Source: Talpa occidentalis
Lineage: Eukaryota; Chordata; Mammalia; Eulipotyphla; Talpidae
Length of the DNA stretch: 64,000 nt
NCBI RefSeq assembly: GCF_014898055.3
Contig: NW_026555331.1
Coordinates: 110,295,194 to 110,359,193 of the forward strand
Direction of reading: 5' to 3'
The translations under genes and the position numbers were made by a program. Under the pieces are notes generated by a model. The model saw only the letters and a list, made by a program, of their open reading frames with translations, was not told where the DNA came from and made no database searches. Each line of letters starts with the position of its first letter. Within the stretch, counting starts at the first letter, position 1. Positions 47,530-60,455 of the stretch are shown here, one piece after another.

Positions 47530-47851
47530 TTTTTTTTAGAGATTTATTTATTTATTTATTATATTTATATATTTATTTAGAGATCTATTTATTTATTTAG
47601 AGATTTATACAAGAGCTGGGGTACAGGCCAGAGATGCGGGGGGTGAGAGGATTCACCAGAGACAGAATGGGGAACAGAACAGGCAGATTGACTGAAATAC
47701 ACTGCTGAGGGGAGCAGCGGTCAAGTCAGGAGAGGTCTGCTGTGCCATGTGTGTTGCTCCCTGGCCAGCGGGGGTTTGAACTTGTGCTGCAGAGGCTGCG
47801 GATTGCTTCATAGTATGGTACTTAACCCCTTGCGCCACCAGGGAGCCCCCT
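47530..47851 (-). repeat. tRNA-derived SINE with an expanded tail, antisense
   Basis: The head (TTGCGCCACCAGGGAGCCCC) and body are normal, but the tail at 47535-47610 is an expanded array of ATTT units broken by AGAGAT blocks. A-rich flanks AAAAAAATATTTTTTTT and AAAAAAATCTTTATT are probable duplications. Confidence 0.9.
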
Positions 47852-49078
47852 AAAAAAATCTTTATTGAAAGATTTTAAAAGAAGGGTGATAACCATGAGA
47901 ATTGTGCATTTATAATTCTAGTAAGACTAGATAGAAGCACCAAGGAGGGTTCAGTGAGTTTAGGGAGGTTGATGTAGCAGTATTAGGATTTACAGATGAA
48001 AGACAGAACTAGGGCAATGACAGTTTTGGCCTAAAATATAGGGAATGGTTGTAAGATATGTATGAGTGGGTATGTGAGAACATATTGATGGTGAGTAGTG
48101 AATCCAGAGTTTCTGACCTTACTGAGTTCAAGATGTTGAGTAAATGGATAATGAATAGGAGTCATTCCTTGAAATAGATATTTTAAAACATGAAATTGAG
48201 AGGACTGGAGGACATCTTTGAGGGCATGTCTGGTAGAATCTCAATATTAGAAGGTACATCTAATAATAGAAGCATTTTAAGATTATTGCAAATTTATTAT
48301 TTGTACTTTGAATTTTTATGGGCTTTTAAATCTGAATTTCTATGTTCAGTAAGTGAATCTGTTATATTGAACAAAAACTATATACTGTAGCGTGGTCAGT
48401 AAATTTGTTGGTACTGTAAGACTTGATATTTGTGGTTTGGTGAGCAGAATTGAAGGAAATTTGAATAAAATTTCCACATCCCCTAAAGTTAGATTGAGGT
48501 CACCAATTTCTTGAGTAGTATTGAAATGTTTGCTTATTTTAAATTTCTGGTGGTACATTTCACAGCAGTAGCTATTTCAAACCAAGGGTTGTGCTAGTGT
48601 TTCTTTACAGGAATGACATTTTGTATCCTTAGTCAAATTGACCATTCCCTTGTAATCCGAGAGCTTTCTTTTTGAGGAAGAGTGTGGTGTATATTGTCAA
48701 TCAATTTTAAAGAGTACTGTAAATATCTTGAGTGAGGTCATTATTTGTGTAAGATATGGTGTCCTTATAGTAATTTTATCTTTTTGCTTTCTGTTTATGC
48801 TATTATTATAATAACCAGTATGCCACCTCATTTGTTACATGTAGCTTTCTGTAATGTGAGGTGATCTATACAAGTAAAATTTTTTCAGTAACTAATATAC
48901 CTTCCAGCATTAACATTTTAAACCATTTTTAATTTTTAAAAGTTTAATAGATATTCTTAATTCCTTTTGTTTAAGCAAATTAACAGGGAAGAAAAAATAT
49001 TTCAATATGTGCAGTTTAATCTGTATTCTTCCTTAATTACACATATTTTTTCCTGGTTGTAATTAGTGGCATATTAGT
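47852..49078 (+). other. Intron 1 sequence, nothing assigned
   Basis: AT-rich; no exon or named repeat. Confidence 0.45.
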
Positions 49079-49248
49079 GGTTAGTGGTTCTTAATCCTGG
49101 TCAAGCATTGAAAACACTTACAAAGTTTAACACACCTAGAGACTCATTAATTCAGTTAAGTGCCAGGTGGAACTCAAATTTGCATTTTAAGTATTTTTTG
49201 GTAATTCTGGTGACCACCCAAGGTTGAGTGAGAACCTCCAGTGTGAAC
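49079..49248. repeat. hAT-type MER fossil with inverted ends
   Basis: GTGGTTCTTAATCCTGGTCA at one end and CCCAAGGTTGAGTGAGAACC at the other are near-complementary, as in MER5/MER58-type elements. Confidence 0.6.
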
Positions 49249-50696
49249 TATATATTGTGAGGTAGTATATGTCAAGGTACTTTGTACACTCTTAAAAGTA
49301 AGATATTATTTGCTTAGTTAAATGTGGTTTTTGGTATATAAATTTATATGCAAGTTATTTTAAGTATGTATTTTTGTGATCCAGTGTTGATGCCATAAAT
49401 TACCTATTTTATTATTTTGAGATAGTTCTTAATTTCAGTATTTCAGAATTATAAATAGGAAATTAAAGAATATATTTAATAAACTTTTCTGTTTTCACCA
49501 CTTATTTTCCTAGAGTATTTGTTAACCTGGTATCTTAAACTTGTTTTTATTTGCATTTCTTTTATTATTGAAGAGAGATACTTGTTATATATACTTTCAC
49601 TAATATATGGTATACTGAAAGATTTTAAAAGAAGGGGACTAGATAAAATCATCCTCAAAAATACTTGGTTTTGTATTGTGACAAATAATGTGATTTGAGG
49701 GTTGCTTTTGTTTTTCAACTATAGTTTTCATTATTTTCTGCTCTCATGGATGCACCTATCATCTGTCCTTGACGTTTGTAGCTGTCCAGTTTGCTGTTAC
49801 AAATCTTTGTTTTAGTTGCTATTTTTTTATTTTCCTGGTTCATTTCTTTCTTGAAGGCCTGCATTTTAAAGTTAAGTATTGAGTTAGATTTCCATATCTG
49901 GTTTCAAACTATATTTTGTGTAGTTGATATACTGAAAAGGGAATAAATATAAGTAGAAATGATTCCTGTTGTATGACTGTATAAAATAATGTGCAAATAG
50001 AAAAGAGCTCCCAAACAAAATATGTCCTCATTGAGCAGAGAACACCTTGTCTATTTACTGTTTGCTGAGAAGGGTAAATCAAGAAATTAACAAATTCTAG
50101 CCTAAGTTTGAAAACATGAGAACTTGTCATCAAAGGATGAAAGTGGTGATCCTAGATAGTCCTGTCTTGGGTCTTGTACTAGAATATAAAAGTTGATCTA
50201 ATACAGAACATCTAGGAGTTGTGATGATTAATTCAGTTGTGAACAAAAAGGTAGCTTTTTGTTACCTTTGGCAACAAAGGACCCACCAAAAATACTATTT
50301 CATAATGTTGTGCAGTTAGAAATAGAACTACATTGATGTCCCTTTTTTTCTTTTTTGAAATTTTGAAATGTTCTTGGACTTGCTGAAACACTGCACCCTT
50401 ATTCTTTTGAACGTTAAATATTTGGTCAGTATGGGGGAAAAGCCTAGATAATACTACAAACATACAAATACAGCATGTTACATGAAATAAATGCACTATC
50501 AACATTAGTGCTGGCCAGCATTAAAAGGATAGGAGTTTTTGCTTAATGGAAACATGTGTTATTTGAATCTGTATTGGAGATTTTGGGTAGCTTTGGGAGG
50601 TCCCATTGCTTTTTAAATTGAAGGATGGGTATTCTAAGTAAAGTTGGTTGTGAGTGAACTCCATTTAACAGATTAGAATCTAACCGCAAAGTACAA
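49249..50696 (+). other. Intron 1 sequence, nothing assigned
   Basis: AT-rich; no exon or named repeat. Confidence 0.45.
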
Positions 50697-50965
50697 AGGA
50701 AGTGGTGCAAGGGTTTAAGCACAGTGCTGTGAAGCTGTCCGCAGCCTCTGCAGCAGGAATTTGATCCCCGGCCATACAGGGAGCTACCCACATGGCGCAG
50801 CAGATCACTCCTATCTCCCCAGCTGCTCCCCTCAGCAGTGTACTTCAGTCTGCCTGCCTGTTCTGCTCCCTGCTCTGTATCTGGTGAATCCTCTCATCTC
50901 CCACATCTCTGGCCTGTACCCTAGTTCTTGTATGCATAAATAAATAAATCTTTAAAAAAATAAGT
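50697..50965 (+). repeat. tRNA-derived SINE, head slightly truncated
   Basis: Starts within the head (AGTGGTGCAAGGGTTTAAGC) without GCCTCCCTGG, then CAGCAGATCACTCCTATCTC and tail TGCATAAATAAATAAATC. No clear flanking duplication was found. Confidence 0.9.
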
Positions 50966-51149
50966 AAAATATCTTTCTATTTTATAGTATAGGCTGATAA
51001 GGTTCATATTACATTTCCTGGGTCCTATCTCAAGAGTTTACTTCCCTACTTCTTGACTGGAGCCTAGATATTTCCCTTTATCGAGCTTCCCAGATGCTTC
51101 TGATCCTAGCCAGGTTTGAGAATAATTTATCTGCACTAACAAAGCCCAG

Positions 51150-51305
51150 ATTCCTTAATAATAGCTGTCATTTATTGCACAGCCACAAATACTGACTGTA
51201 TTTGAAGTACCAGATATTTCGTATATACCTTACCAAAACCTCATAAAGATGTTATCCCAAAAGCTACGGCTCTAAATTACAGCAGAATCCAGATTTCTAA
51301 TTATA
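51150..51305 (-). repeat. Possible MIR relic, antisense
   Basis: AATAGCTGTCATTTATTGCA and ACCTTACCAAAACCTCATAA fit the antisense MIR start; the rest is weathered. Confidence 0.4.
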
Positions 51306-52041
51306 CTTATACTGCCTTATGATTTTTTTTATATTCTTTCATTAAAAATAATATATGCAGTTATTTTAGGGACTCTTTGATTTGGCTTTTTCCCTCTGTT
51401 CAGATTGAAGCATGCTTTGTATTTTTGCTTCCACTTCTGCCCTTCCTCCTTAACATGAAGTCTCTTCCATCAACTAAGAAAAGCCTGGCCCACAACTGCT
51501 CATTCTGGGGAAACTTGCCAATTATCTGAGTTCTTGATTCCGTTTCTCAACTTGTGTCTATCTTTAAGAGTGCACTACTCTTTACTCTTTAAGTCTTTTA
51601 AGACTATTCCTTTAGTAGATGACAAGCACTGTCAGGTTTTTGTTGTTGTTTTATGATGTCAGTTACTGTTTATGTTTAGTATAGATATTACAAATATTTT
51701 TGGCGCGGTGGTATTTCTATGTGTGGCATGCTTTTCTCATTCCACTGCTAATTTCTAGCTTTATTGTAATTAGTACTTATCTCGAGTAGAGTGCTGTTTT
51801 TATAATGAAATATAAATATATATTGAAGACCTTGGCTGTGGATAAAATTAGAACTTTAAGGTATCAAATTGTTTTGGTTACTTAAATAGCTAGGCAAGGT
51901 AGCTTTTCAAATCTTTGATTATAGAGTAAGTTTATAAGCATGCAGGAACATTTATAATTTATTAAGAATTTCAACAGTAATATAATTTGAATTGTAATAT
52001 ATATTTTTAAAAGTTGTGCTTTCTCAGAAACTATTTTAATC

Positions 52042-52225
52042 TACAAGGGCTGCCATAACAGAATACCACAGATTGGGTGGCTAAAACAATAGACATTTAT
52101 TTTCTCACAGTTCTGGAGACTAGAAGCCCAAAATCAAGGATGCCAACACGTTTGGTTTCTGGTGAGGGCTCTTACTGGCTTGTAGTCATCCACCTTCTCA
52201 CTGTGTCCTCATATGGCCTTTGAGC
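52042..52225 (-). mobile_element. MaLR-like LTR fragment, antisense
   Basis: CTACAAGGGCTGCCATAACA, AATACCACAGATTGGGTGGC, TTATTTTCTCACAGTTCTGG and ATGGCC with CTCACTGTGTCCTCATATGG are the reverse complement of the family seen at 28143-28772. Confidence 0.7.
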
Positions 52226-53173
52226 TTTGGAATAAGGATAAAGCAGAGGATTTGAAGAGCCTTTGAGAAAAATATAAAATACCTGGTTAATTTGACATTA
52301 GTTGCATGTTGAAATAATATTTTGGATATATTGAATTAAAGAAATATTATGATTAAATTTACTTCTTTTAGCTTTTTTAAATGTGGGTAATAGAAAACTT
52401 AAAATTACATGTATGGCTTGTGTTAATTTCTAATGAACAGCGCTCAGATCTTTGAATCTTTTGTAGAGAATTTTAGTTGTTTCAATTCCTTTAACAATGT
52501 TTACATGGCAGGGGATGATATCCCTCTAGCCATTCTTTTTACTTCCTTTGAGCTTGTTACATATCCCTGATGACACCAGGAACTGAAGATCCTGTTACCT
52601 TAAAATTACAGATCAGAATAAGTCTATCTTTTGTCATCTTACATGCAATATGTCTGTTAGGTCTGAAGTTACCTTTGAGGGCCACTTAATTTTCTTAATG
52701 ATGTGTATTGTTAACTAATTTTTTATTGTTTCTTAATGACATACATTGTTAACTAATATAATTAATAATTTCTTAACCCTTTCTTCCTGTGCAGCTATTG
52801 TTGTACCTGGTTATTCAGCACTTAAAAAATATTAGAATAGCTCGTTCACTGGGTGAAATAAAATGTTCTCTCTCTCACTTCTGACTTTCGGATTCAGTTT
52901 TGAGGTTGGGGGGAAAGCATGTGATTTGGATCCACATTTCCACATTAAATTTCATTTGGTTTCCCAGTGTGCCGTATAAAATACTTGTTGCCTTTCTCAG
53001 CTTTTATCATCCTCAGGTTTGACAAGCATCTCTTTTATGTTTTTATTAATTATTAAAGAATGTTACCTATGCCTAATTAAGAATGAATCCTTATGGTGTA
53101 TTTTGCTGAAGTTGACATACAATTAACCAGCTACTCCTTTTGTTAGTATTCTAGCTTTTATTTCTGGAAATCT

Positions 53174-53444
53174 CTTTTTTTTTAAAGATTTATTTATTTA
53201 TACATACAAGAATTAGGGTACAGGCCAAAGTTGGGGGGGGGGGAGAGGATTCACCAGAGACAGACTGGAGACCAGAACAGGCGGATTGACTGAAATACAC
53301 TGCTGAGGGGTGCAGCAGGTGAATCAGGAGAGGTCTGCTACTCCACGTGGGTCAGCTCCCTGGCCGGGGATCAAACTCGTGCTGTAGTGGGTGTGGATAG
53401 CTTCATAGGTTGCATCTTAACCCCTTGCGCCACCAGGGAGGCCC
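53174..53444 (-). repeat. tRNA-derived SINE, antisense in intron 1
   Basis: Exact 15-bp duplications TATTTCTGGAAATCT lie at 53159-53173 and 53445-53459. The tail and head (TTGCGCCACCAGGGAGGCC) are complete. Confidence 0.96.
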
Positions 53445-53739
53445 TATTTCTGGAAATCTTGACAGATTTTCCTCTATAATTTTCCTTTACAGTCTAATGA
53501 ATTTGTCAGAAATTGTTAGCTAATCTTGTGATTTTAATTTACATTTTTCTTAATGACTTGTGATGTCGAGGATCTTATGTGCTTATTTGCCACCTCTGAG
53601 GCTATTGTTAGCATGCAGTTGTTTGTAGGTTTCCTTATAATCTTTTTGTTTCTCTAAGTTTACCCCTCTTTCAATCCTGAGTGTAGTTTGCCCCCTCTTT
53701 CGTTCCTGAATTTTAGTATTCTAGTTTTTGTTGGTCATT

Positions 53740-54480
53740 TAAGCCAAGGCTTTTCAATTTTTTTGATCTCTCTTGTAAAGAGCCTTATGGTTTGTTAATT
53801 TTTCTTATTTTTGCGTTATGTATTTATTTCTAGTCTAATTTTTATTATTCCCATATATTTATTTGCTTTGTATTTAAGTTGCTCTTTTTTGAGGTAAAGT
53901 TAGGTAATTGGTTTGAGACATCTTTCCTTTCTTTTTAACATAGGCATTATAGCTATAATTTTACTTCTAAGCACTGGGTTAGCTGCATGCATTGTATTTT
54001 GGTGTTGTGTTTTACTTTTCATTCATCTCACGTATATTCTGCTTTCCTTTGTGATTTCTTCTTTTGCTCATTGGTGAAAAGTGTAGTGTTTAACTTTCAC
54101 AGATGTGTGAAATTTCCAAATTTCTGTCATTCATTTCTAATTTAAAAATTTGATGGATAAAGAACATCTATAATGGATGACTGCTTTCAGCCCTTTAAAA
54201 TGAGACTTATTTTGTGGTCTAACATGATCTGTCATGGAGAACATGCCATTTGCATTTGAGAAGAGTATATTTTGCTGTTTTTAGGTGGAGTGTTTTATAG
54301 ATAATGAGTCTAATTGATATACGATTTATCTTTCCTCAGCCTCTTGTCTAATTTTCTGTAGCATTTAAACAAGTGTAAGTATTGCCTTTAAAATTTTTTT
54401 TTCACTCTTTGACCTTGGTTATCCTTTAAATGCTATCTTACTGCTCTTTTTACAGATAAGTATTTAAAAAGAGTTGTTTG
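53740..54480 (-). repeat. Old L1 ORF2 relic, antisense
   Basis: ATTTTACTTCTAAGCACTGG, CATTGGTGAAAAGTGTAGTG, GTGGTCTAACATGATCTGTC and GGTGGAGTGTTTTATAGATA are successive blocks of the reverse complement of L1 ORF2. No open frame remains. Confidence 0.7.
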
Positions 54481-54679
54481 CACTTGCAGCCTGTAGTTAT
54501 TTACTGCTTATGTACTTGAGTACATGATTACTCCAGAGCATTTGTTATAGTTGACAACTTTTTGAAGGACACCACTACAGTTCACCTCCTTGAACTGATT
54601 TTATGAACTACTCTTTTTCATTCTTCTCTTTTTCATTCTTCTCTTTTACCTATTCCTAATTTTGTGTTAATGGTGGTGG

Positions 54680-56110
54680 GATGTTGATGTTCGTTCTAAC
54701 CTTCTTACTACTTGATATACTGTATTTGGATTCAAACCCATGGCCTTGATACCATTTAAATGTTGATGACCTAAAAATGTTGATAATCTGCCTAACCTAG
54801 ATGTTTCTAGAACTTGTCTTTTATATATACAGCTGTCTACTGGGCATATGTCTCCTTAAAGTTCAGTTAGCATCTTAAACTCATATTATTTCTGTATTTA
54901 ACAATTGACACCACCATTAATCCAGTTGCTCAAGTGAAAATTCAGGAATATGATTCTTAATCATATCTAACTCATTAATATCTAACTCCAAGTTGTCCAG
55001 TAGAAATCAGTGCAAGCCATGTAAGTAACTTAGATTAAGCATATTAGAAACCACATAAAAATTGAAATTAATTTTAGTATTATATTTTAAATATATATAA
55101 AATTTTATTTCAACATGCAGTCTATATAATAAAGATTTTTTTTTTCTTTTTTTCCATAAGTCTTCATATTTGGCATGTATTTTACACTCCCAGCACATCT
55201 CAATTCAGACTAGCTACATTTCAAGTGTTCAGTAGCCACATATAGCTTAGTTGCTAAGTAAATGGACAGTAGCATGTTAACATTTTTCATCACTATTACT
55301 TCTATCTTTATTTAGTTAGGTTCTAAATTCTCCCTGGGCTATTATCACCAGTTCCAATCTCTCCTCTAGTTTATCCTCAATATTCTTGTTATTGGTAATT
55401 TTGTAAAATATGAATGACTTTACATGTAAATTAATGTGGTTGTGAATTCTCCTTCAAATTTTTTAATGCTCTCCATAACCTAACAGATGAAGTCTAATCA
55501 AAGTTCCTTAACTTGGCCAAAAAAGTTCTTTGTGATCTTTTTCCTAACTTTCCTACATTGTGGCTCCAAGATATTGAAAACTGAATTATATCGAACTATT
55601 TGCAGTTTCCACTAAGAATCATAATCTCCTCATGTTTTGGGACCTGTCACCAGCTACACTGCTTGAGACCCATATTCTCCAGCACCTATCCACATTTCTA
55701 ATTAGATGCCTACTAGTCTTTTAGGATATGATTTCAGGATGGAACGAAACATTCCTTTTTTGTTCTGACAGCCATCCTTCTATGATTGCCCACATTATAG
55801 CACTTATTACTGTGTTGTTATAATTGTGGGGTTTTTTTTTAGATTTATTTATTTATTCCTATAAGAACCAGGGTATAGGCCAGATGTGCAGGAGGGTGAG
55901 AGGATTCACCATAGACAGAGTGGGGAACAGAACAGGCAGACTGACGAAATATACTGCTGAGGGGAGCAGCTGGCGTGACGGGAGAGGTCCCTCACCGGCT
56001 GGCCGGGATCGAACCAGCACTGCAGAGGCTGCGGACAGCTTCACAGCGCGGTGTTCAACCACCTGCGCCACCAGGGGAGGCCCTATAATTGTTCTAACTT
56101 AGCTGACTTG
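54680..56110 (+). repeat. L2 3' region, sense, interrupted by a SINE
   Basis: CAGCTGTCTACTGGGCATAT, TTGACACCACCATTAATCCA, GTTGCTCAAGTGAAAATTCA, CCTCATGTTTTGGGAC and ATAGCACTTATTACTGTGTT follow L2 sense order. The SINE at 55828-56083 lies inside. Confidence 0.65.
55828..56083 (-). repeat. tRNA-derived SINE, antisense in intron 1
   Basis: Short duplications TATAATTGT at 55819-55827 and 56084-56092 flank a full-length copy with B-box complement GGGATCGAACC and head CTGCGCCACCAGGGGAGGCC. Confidence 0.94.
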
Positions 56111-58089
56111 ACGTAGATTTTTAATTTCATAAGCAACAACCTTCATTTTTAGTAGCCTTACATCCTTAATCACTAGTATTCGTGCATTTTTAAAGCTCCA
56201 GTAACTATGTTGAATGAATGATAGTATGGTCAGTAATTCTGGGAAACATCTAAATTCCAAGTTCAGGTGAAAGAAAAAAAACTATTTGAATTTTAAACTA
56301 TCTGATTCTTACGTGTGTTCATAAAGTATTAAAATTGTTTGAATAGTTTAACCAAGAATCCAGAAGAGGATTAAGAAAACAAAAATTGTTCCAGTTGCTT
56401 ATCTTAATTAAAAAGGGGGAAGCTGGAGACATGCAAAGTAAAACATGAAACTTAAAAGAAAATGGGTGAGGAACATCAAAGCCAACATTTAGGACATGCC
56501 TATATAATCTTGTAACATCTAAGTGTTATTATTTTATTAAATTTGGAATCTGAGTTATTTTAGAGCAGTTATATTTAAATTATTTAAAACATTTAAATGG
56601 TGAAATTTTACTTAAACCTTTTTTCTTGGGTTATGTAAGTGACAGTAGAATTTGACTAAGGAAGTGCTAGCAGTTGTATTTATGTGTGTAATGTAAGGCT
56701 TTTGTTAGGAATACTAAGGAATAGACAAGCAAATTTATGTATCAGCATGTTTTCCATTTTTGTAATCTAGAGTTGTTTTATATGTTTAGAACTACTTAAA
56801 CTTTAAGTGAAAGAAATTTTTTTGTTAGTGTGTAAAACAAAATATAATATACCTGTGTTCTGATAGCCAAAAGGGAGGCAGATTGATCTTGAAGTTAACT
56901 AAGGAAAAACTAAATGTTTATCTTTAAATTTTGAAGTTTCTAATGTAAACACTGAGGGGAGAAATAGAGTTCTCTTCATAGTAAGGTAATTTGAGACTGA
57001 ACATCTCATTTTGTAAAGATTGAGAGTTGAACTTTCCTTTCAGGAACAAGTTTTAACTTTCTTCAGATTCTAGTTTACATTTTCTTACAACTCCCCTTGA
57101 TCAATTAGTTGTTGTCACTAAAAAGCATATTTTAACAGTTTTCAAGACAAATTCCTGCTTTTCGATATTGGAAAATTTGTTGAAACAGATACCAGTATTC
57201 AAACCTTGAAAGTGATAATGGGATTTCAGGTGCAAGATTTTGGTGATTCTTTAGAACAGGAACAAAGGGTAAGCAAGGTAGTATAAAGAATTCTTAAAGG
57301 TTAAAAAAAAAAAGAATTCTTAAGGATTCCAATAATCTATCTGTTGGAGCCTGTTTGGAACCTCTTATTCTTTGAACAGAATTGATTTCTAGAAATAAGG
57401 TTAAGTTCAACACTGAAATTACTGGATAGTATATTCAAGTTGATGTTCCCATAAACAGTGAACATCAAGCAGTAGAATTGTTGCAGTTTGATTTTCTTAA
57501 ATATGAATGTCGACATGATTATTGAACAATTTTCTTATGTAACTGAAGCTTGAAATTAATACTCTTAAGACCTAATGGTATTTTGGTAGAAATGTGACTA
57601 ACTATACTTTTATCTGTATCCACAAGGTTATAAGTATCACAGAGATTATGTAGAGATTATGTTTCACATTGGCACTGTGAACATTTACTTGTGCAGGAAA
57701 AGAATCAGTGGGTGATTATATGTTCACAATTAAAGACTAGTTGATTTTAGGATTTGGGTTAAAAAAAAAGAGTCATAAGAAATGTGAAGTCTGTATGTTA
57801 TCTTATTAGATATTCCCTAAGTTTGTTTTTGTCTTTGGATATGATTTCTTTCTGAGAAGAAATTTTCCTGAAAGTGTGTTTTAGTCATTCAGCTTTTTTG
57901 AATATCTTCTAGCAATATAGATAGAAATATTAGTGTGCTAGGAATAAAGATAATACAGATGACATGATTCTTTCCCTCTAGGAAATCAGTCATATTGGTA
58001 GACTGACAACGTTTTTGTTTGTTATATGCAAAGAATGAATTCTTAATCTAGTTACTCTTCCTTTTTTACATTAGTGAGATGGCTCTTAT
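56111..58089 (+). other. Intron 1 sequence, nothing assigned
   Basis: AT-rich; no exon or named repeat. Confidence 0.45.
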
Positions 58090-58945
58090 CCAAAGTTATC
58101 AGTAACCTCATTTTCAAGTTAAGTGAGTTAAGCCAGTCCTGGTTTTCCTTCCTCCTCACCAGCAGATCTTTCTCACTCTTTTCAGTAACCTTTAAGTAAT
58201 GGCATGCTCCAGGGCTCTGTCTCGTTCCCCTCTTACCTATGCTTTCTTTGAGAATCTAGTCCTCTTCCAGTACAATCCATATGCTTATGATTCCTCAATC
58301 TTTGGCACTAGCCAACCCCAGGAACTCTGGATTCCTGTATTTAACCACTGAACATCTTTTCTTGAATAGCTAATAGTTACCTCAAGCTCAACATGTTTAA
58401 AGCTGTTTTTGATTTTTGATATGGCCCTCATCACCCAATTTTTCCCCACCATTGTTCTCTGTTTCCCTAGCCATTGAATTGCTCAAGTCAGAAACCTAGG
58501 AGTTATTTTTGGTCTCTTTCTTTCTCACATCACATCCAGTCTATCAGCAGTGTCCTTCAAAGCATATTCTGAATTTTTATTTGTCACTGTCCGTACCATC
58601 TAAATTCAGTATTTTCTTTCTTTTCATGGGCTCTTGTAGTATCTCTTTACTAGTTTTCTTATTTTCACTCCTCTTAGCAGTAAGAGCTATCTTTAAAACA
58701 CAAATCAGGTCAGGTCACTTGCCTGTGTAAAAACCCTCCAGTGGCTTCCCATCATGCCTAAAATAACATCCAAACTTCTTACTTTGGCTGGGTCCCACAT
58801 GATCTGGCCCCTGCCTGCCTCCCTGACCTGGTTTCTATCACTCATTCCCTGGTCCACTACCTCATTTCATTGTAGTTCACATACCTTCTTTTTGTTCCTG
58901 CGAATAACCAAGTTCATCTCTATTTTAGGGCCTACCCCTTTGCCT
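58090..58945 (+). repeat. L2 3' region, sense
   Basis: AGGGCTCTGTCTCGTTCCCC, CTCAAGCTCAACATGTTTAA, AAAACCCTCCAGTGGCTTCC and ATGATCTGGCCCCTGCCTGC are highly characteristic L2 blocks in order. Open frames here are fossils. Confidence 0.8.
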
Positions 58946-58959
58946 AGAATTTATACCCT

Positions 58960-59555
58960 CAACATACCACATGCCAAAGACTGTTCTAAGAATTGAGGAT
59001 AAAGCAATGAATAAGACACAAGGACAGACTCTGAGGCATTTTTCTTATTTTTATATCTACTTTTTATATCTACTGAGTTTCTTGAATATGTTCCCTAAAA
59101 TACTTTCTCTGAAACATCTTTATTTCCTCTTTTTTGATGTCACAGTTTACATAATTCATCTAATTTCTACCTTGAAGAAGTTGAATTCTAGTTGAAGGTT
59201 TGGTGGAGTGAAGATTGCAACAAGATGAGTAAAATGTATGTTAGATACTAATAAGTGCTAAGGAGAAAACAAAGCAGTGAAACACTGAGGTTTAGGACTA
59301 GTGCTATAATTTCAGGGTAGGGTATTCAGGACAGACCTCTGGGAAGGTGACATTTGAATAATCATTATCATCATCATCTTGTGTTCCAGGAAGAGAAACC
59401 ACAAATACAAAAGTCATGAGGTGAGAGCATGTTTGGAGACTAGTTAATGGTCCAGTGTGGATGGAAGAGAAGTAAATAGGGAAGGATGAAAGATGAGGAC
59501 TCTCTAAACTTCTGAGTGATAGTGAAGTCAGATCTCTTTAAGCCTTGTATAAAAG
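58960..59555 (-). repeat. L2 3' end, antisense
   Basis: ATGCCAAAGACTGTTCTAAG, GATAAAGCAATGAATAAGAC, AATAAGTGCTAAGGAGAAAA and CTCTGGGAAGGTGACATTTG follow antisense L2 order, directly after the sense copy. Confidence 0.7.
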
Positions 59556-59557
59556 TT

Positions 59558-59722
59558 AGTGGTTCTCAGCTTGACCGTATGTTGGAATTACCTGAAGAGC
59601 TTTAAAAAATACTGATATGTGCATCAGTGACACTCCCAGAGATTGACTGAATCTGGGATATAAGGTATGCTATAAAAACTCCCCATCTGACTCTAAGATG
59701 CTTCTAATGTTGAGAACTAGTT
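59558..59722. repeat. hAT-type MER fossil with inverted ends
   Basis: AGTGGTTCTCAGCTTGACCG at one end and GATGCTTCTAATGTTGAGAA at the other fit a MER5/MER58-type element. Confidence 0.55.
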
Positions 59723-60433
59723 CTTTGTTAGGATCTTTGTCTTTTTCTTTGTTGGGGGCGGGTGGCAGGAGAAATCATTGGAGTGTTTTGTCATATAAAA
59801 TACATAATTTTGTGTTTAATTAGCTTTAAAAACTGAATTTTCATCAACTAAATCTAAGTATGACAACTGTAAGACTACAGTAATGCTCTGGTCTCAAATT
59901 ACTTGAAGTAGGTTGTGCTGTAACTCATGTATTTGTGTCGACATAGAATAAAGATGGACACTTTTTATAGCTTCCTTTTTCTGTATCCATAAATCTGTAT
60001 TTCTTCTGATTCTGAGCTTTTAGTTTAATAGAGCTTGAAATACAGTGCTGTATGAAGATTTTAGCTAAAATGTTTGCATTTGTCTGTCTAAACCTAGTGA
60101 CTGACAAAGCAAAATTGTATGTAATTTTATTTTTCTTTTTGGGATGTAAAATGTCCCTTTATATCTTCTTGAAACATTGTAATTTACATTTTTTTTTTTA
60201 CCAATTTCTTGTAAGACTTCAAGTGCTATGCATAGTAATTGGCCTTTATTATAAGACAGGAGGAGTTTTGTTCTATATATTGTCAGAAGATCTGTTGAAA
60301 ATGGACTAAAACTCATTGAGCATAAATCCCACTGAAGAGATTTCTTTGACATGTGTAGAAAAATGTCTTTAATTTATTTGTAATTTGCCTTTAATTTGTT
60401 GAGGTACGTTTAAGTAACTTGTATTTTTCCCTC

Positions 60434-60455
60434 TTTTTTTTTTTTTTTTTTTTTT
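60434..60455. repeat. Poly(T) run, 22 nt
   Basis: An uninterrupted T run ends 144 bp upstream of the micro-exon acceptor. It could be the tail of a decayed antisense retroposon or serve as a distal pyrimidine tract. Confidence 0.8.
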
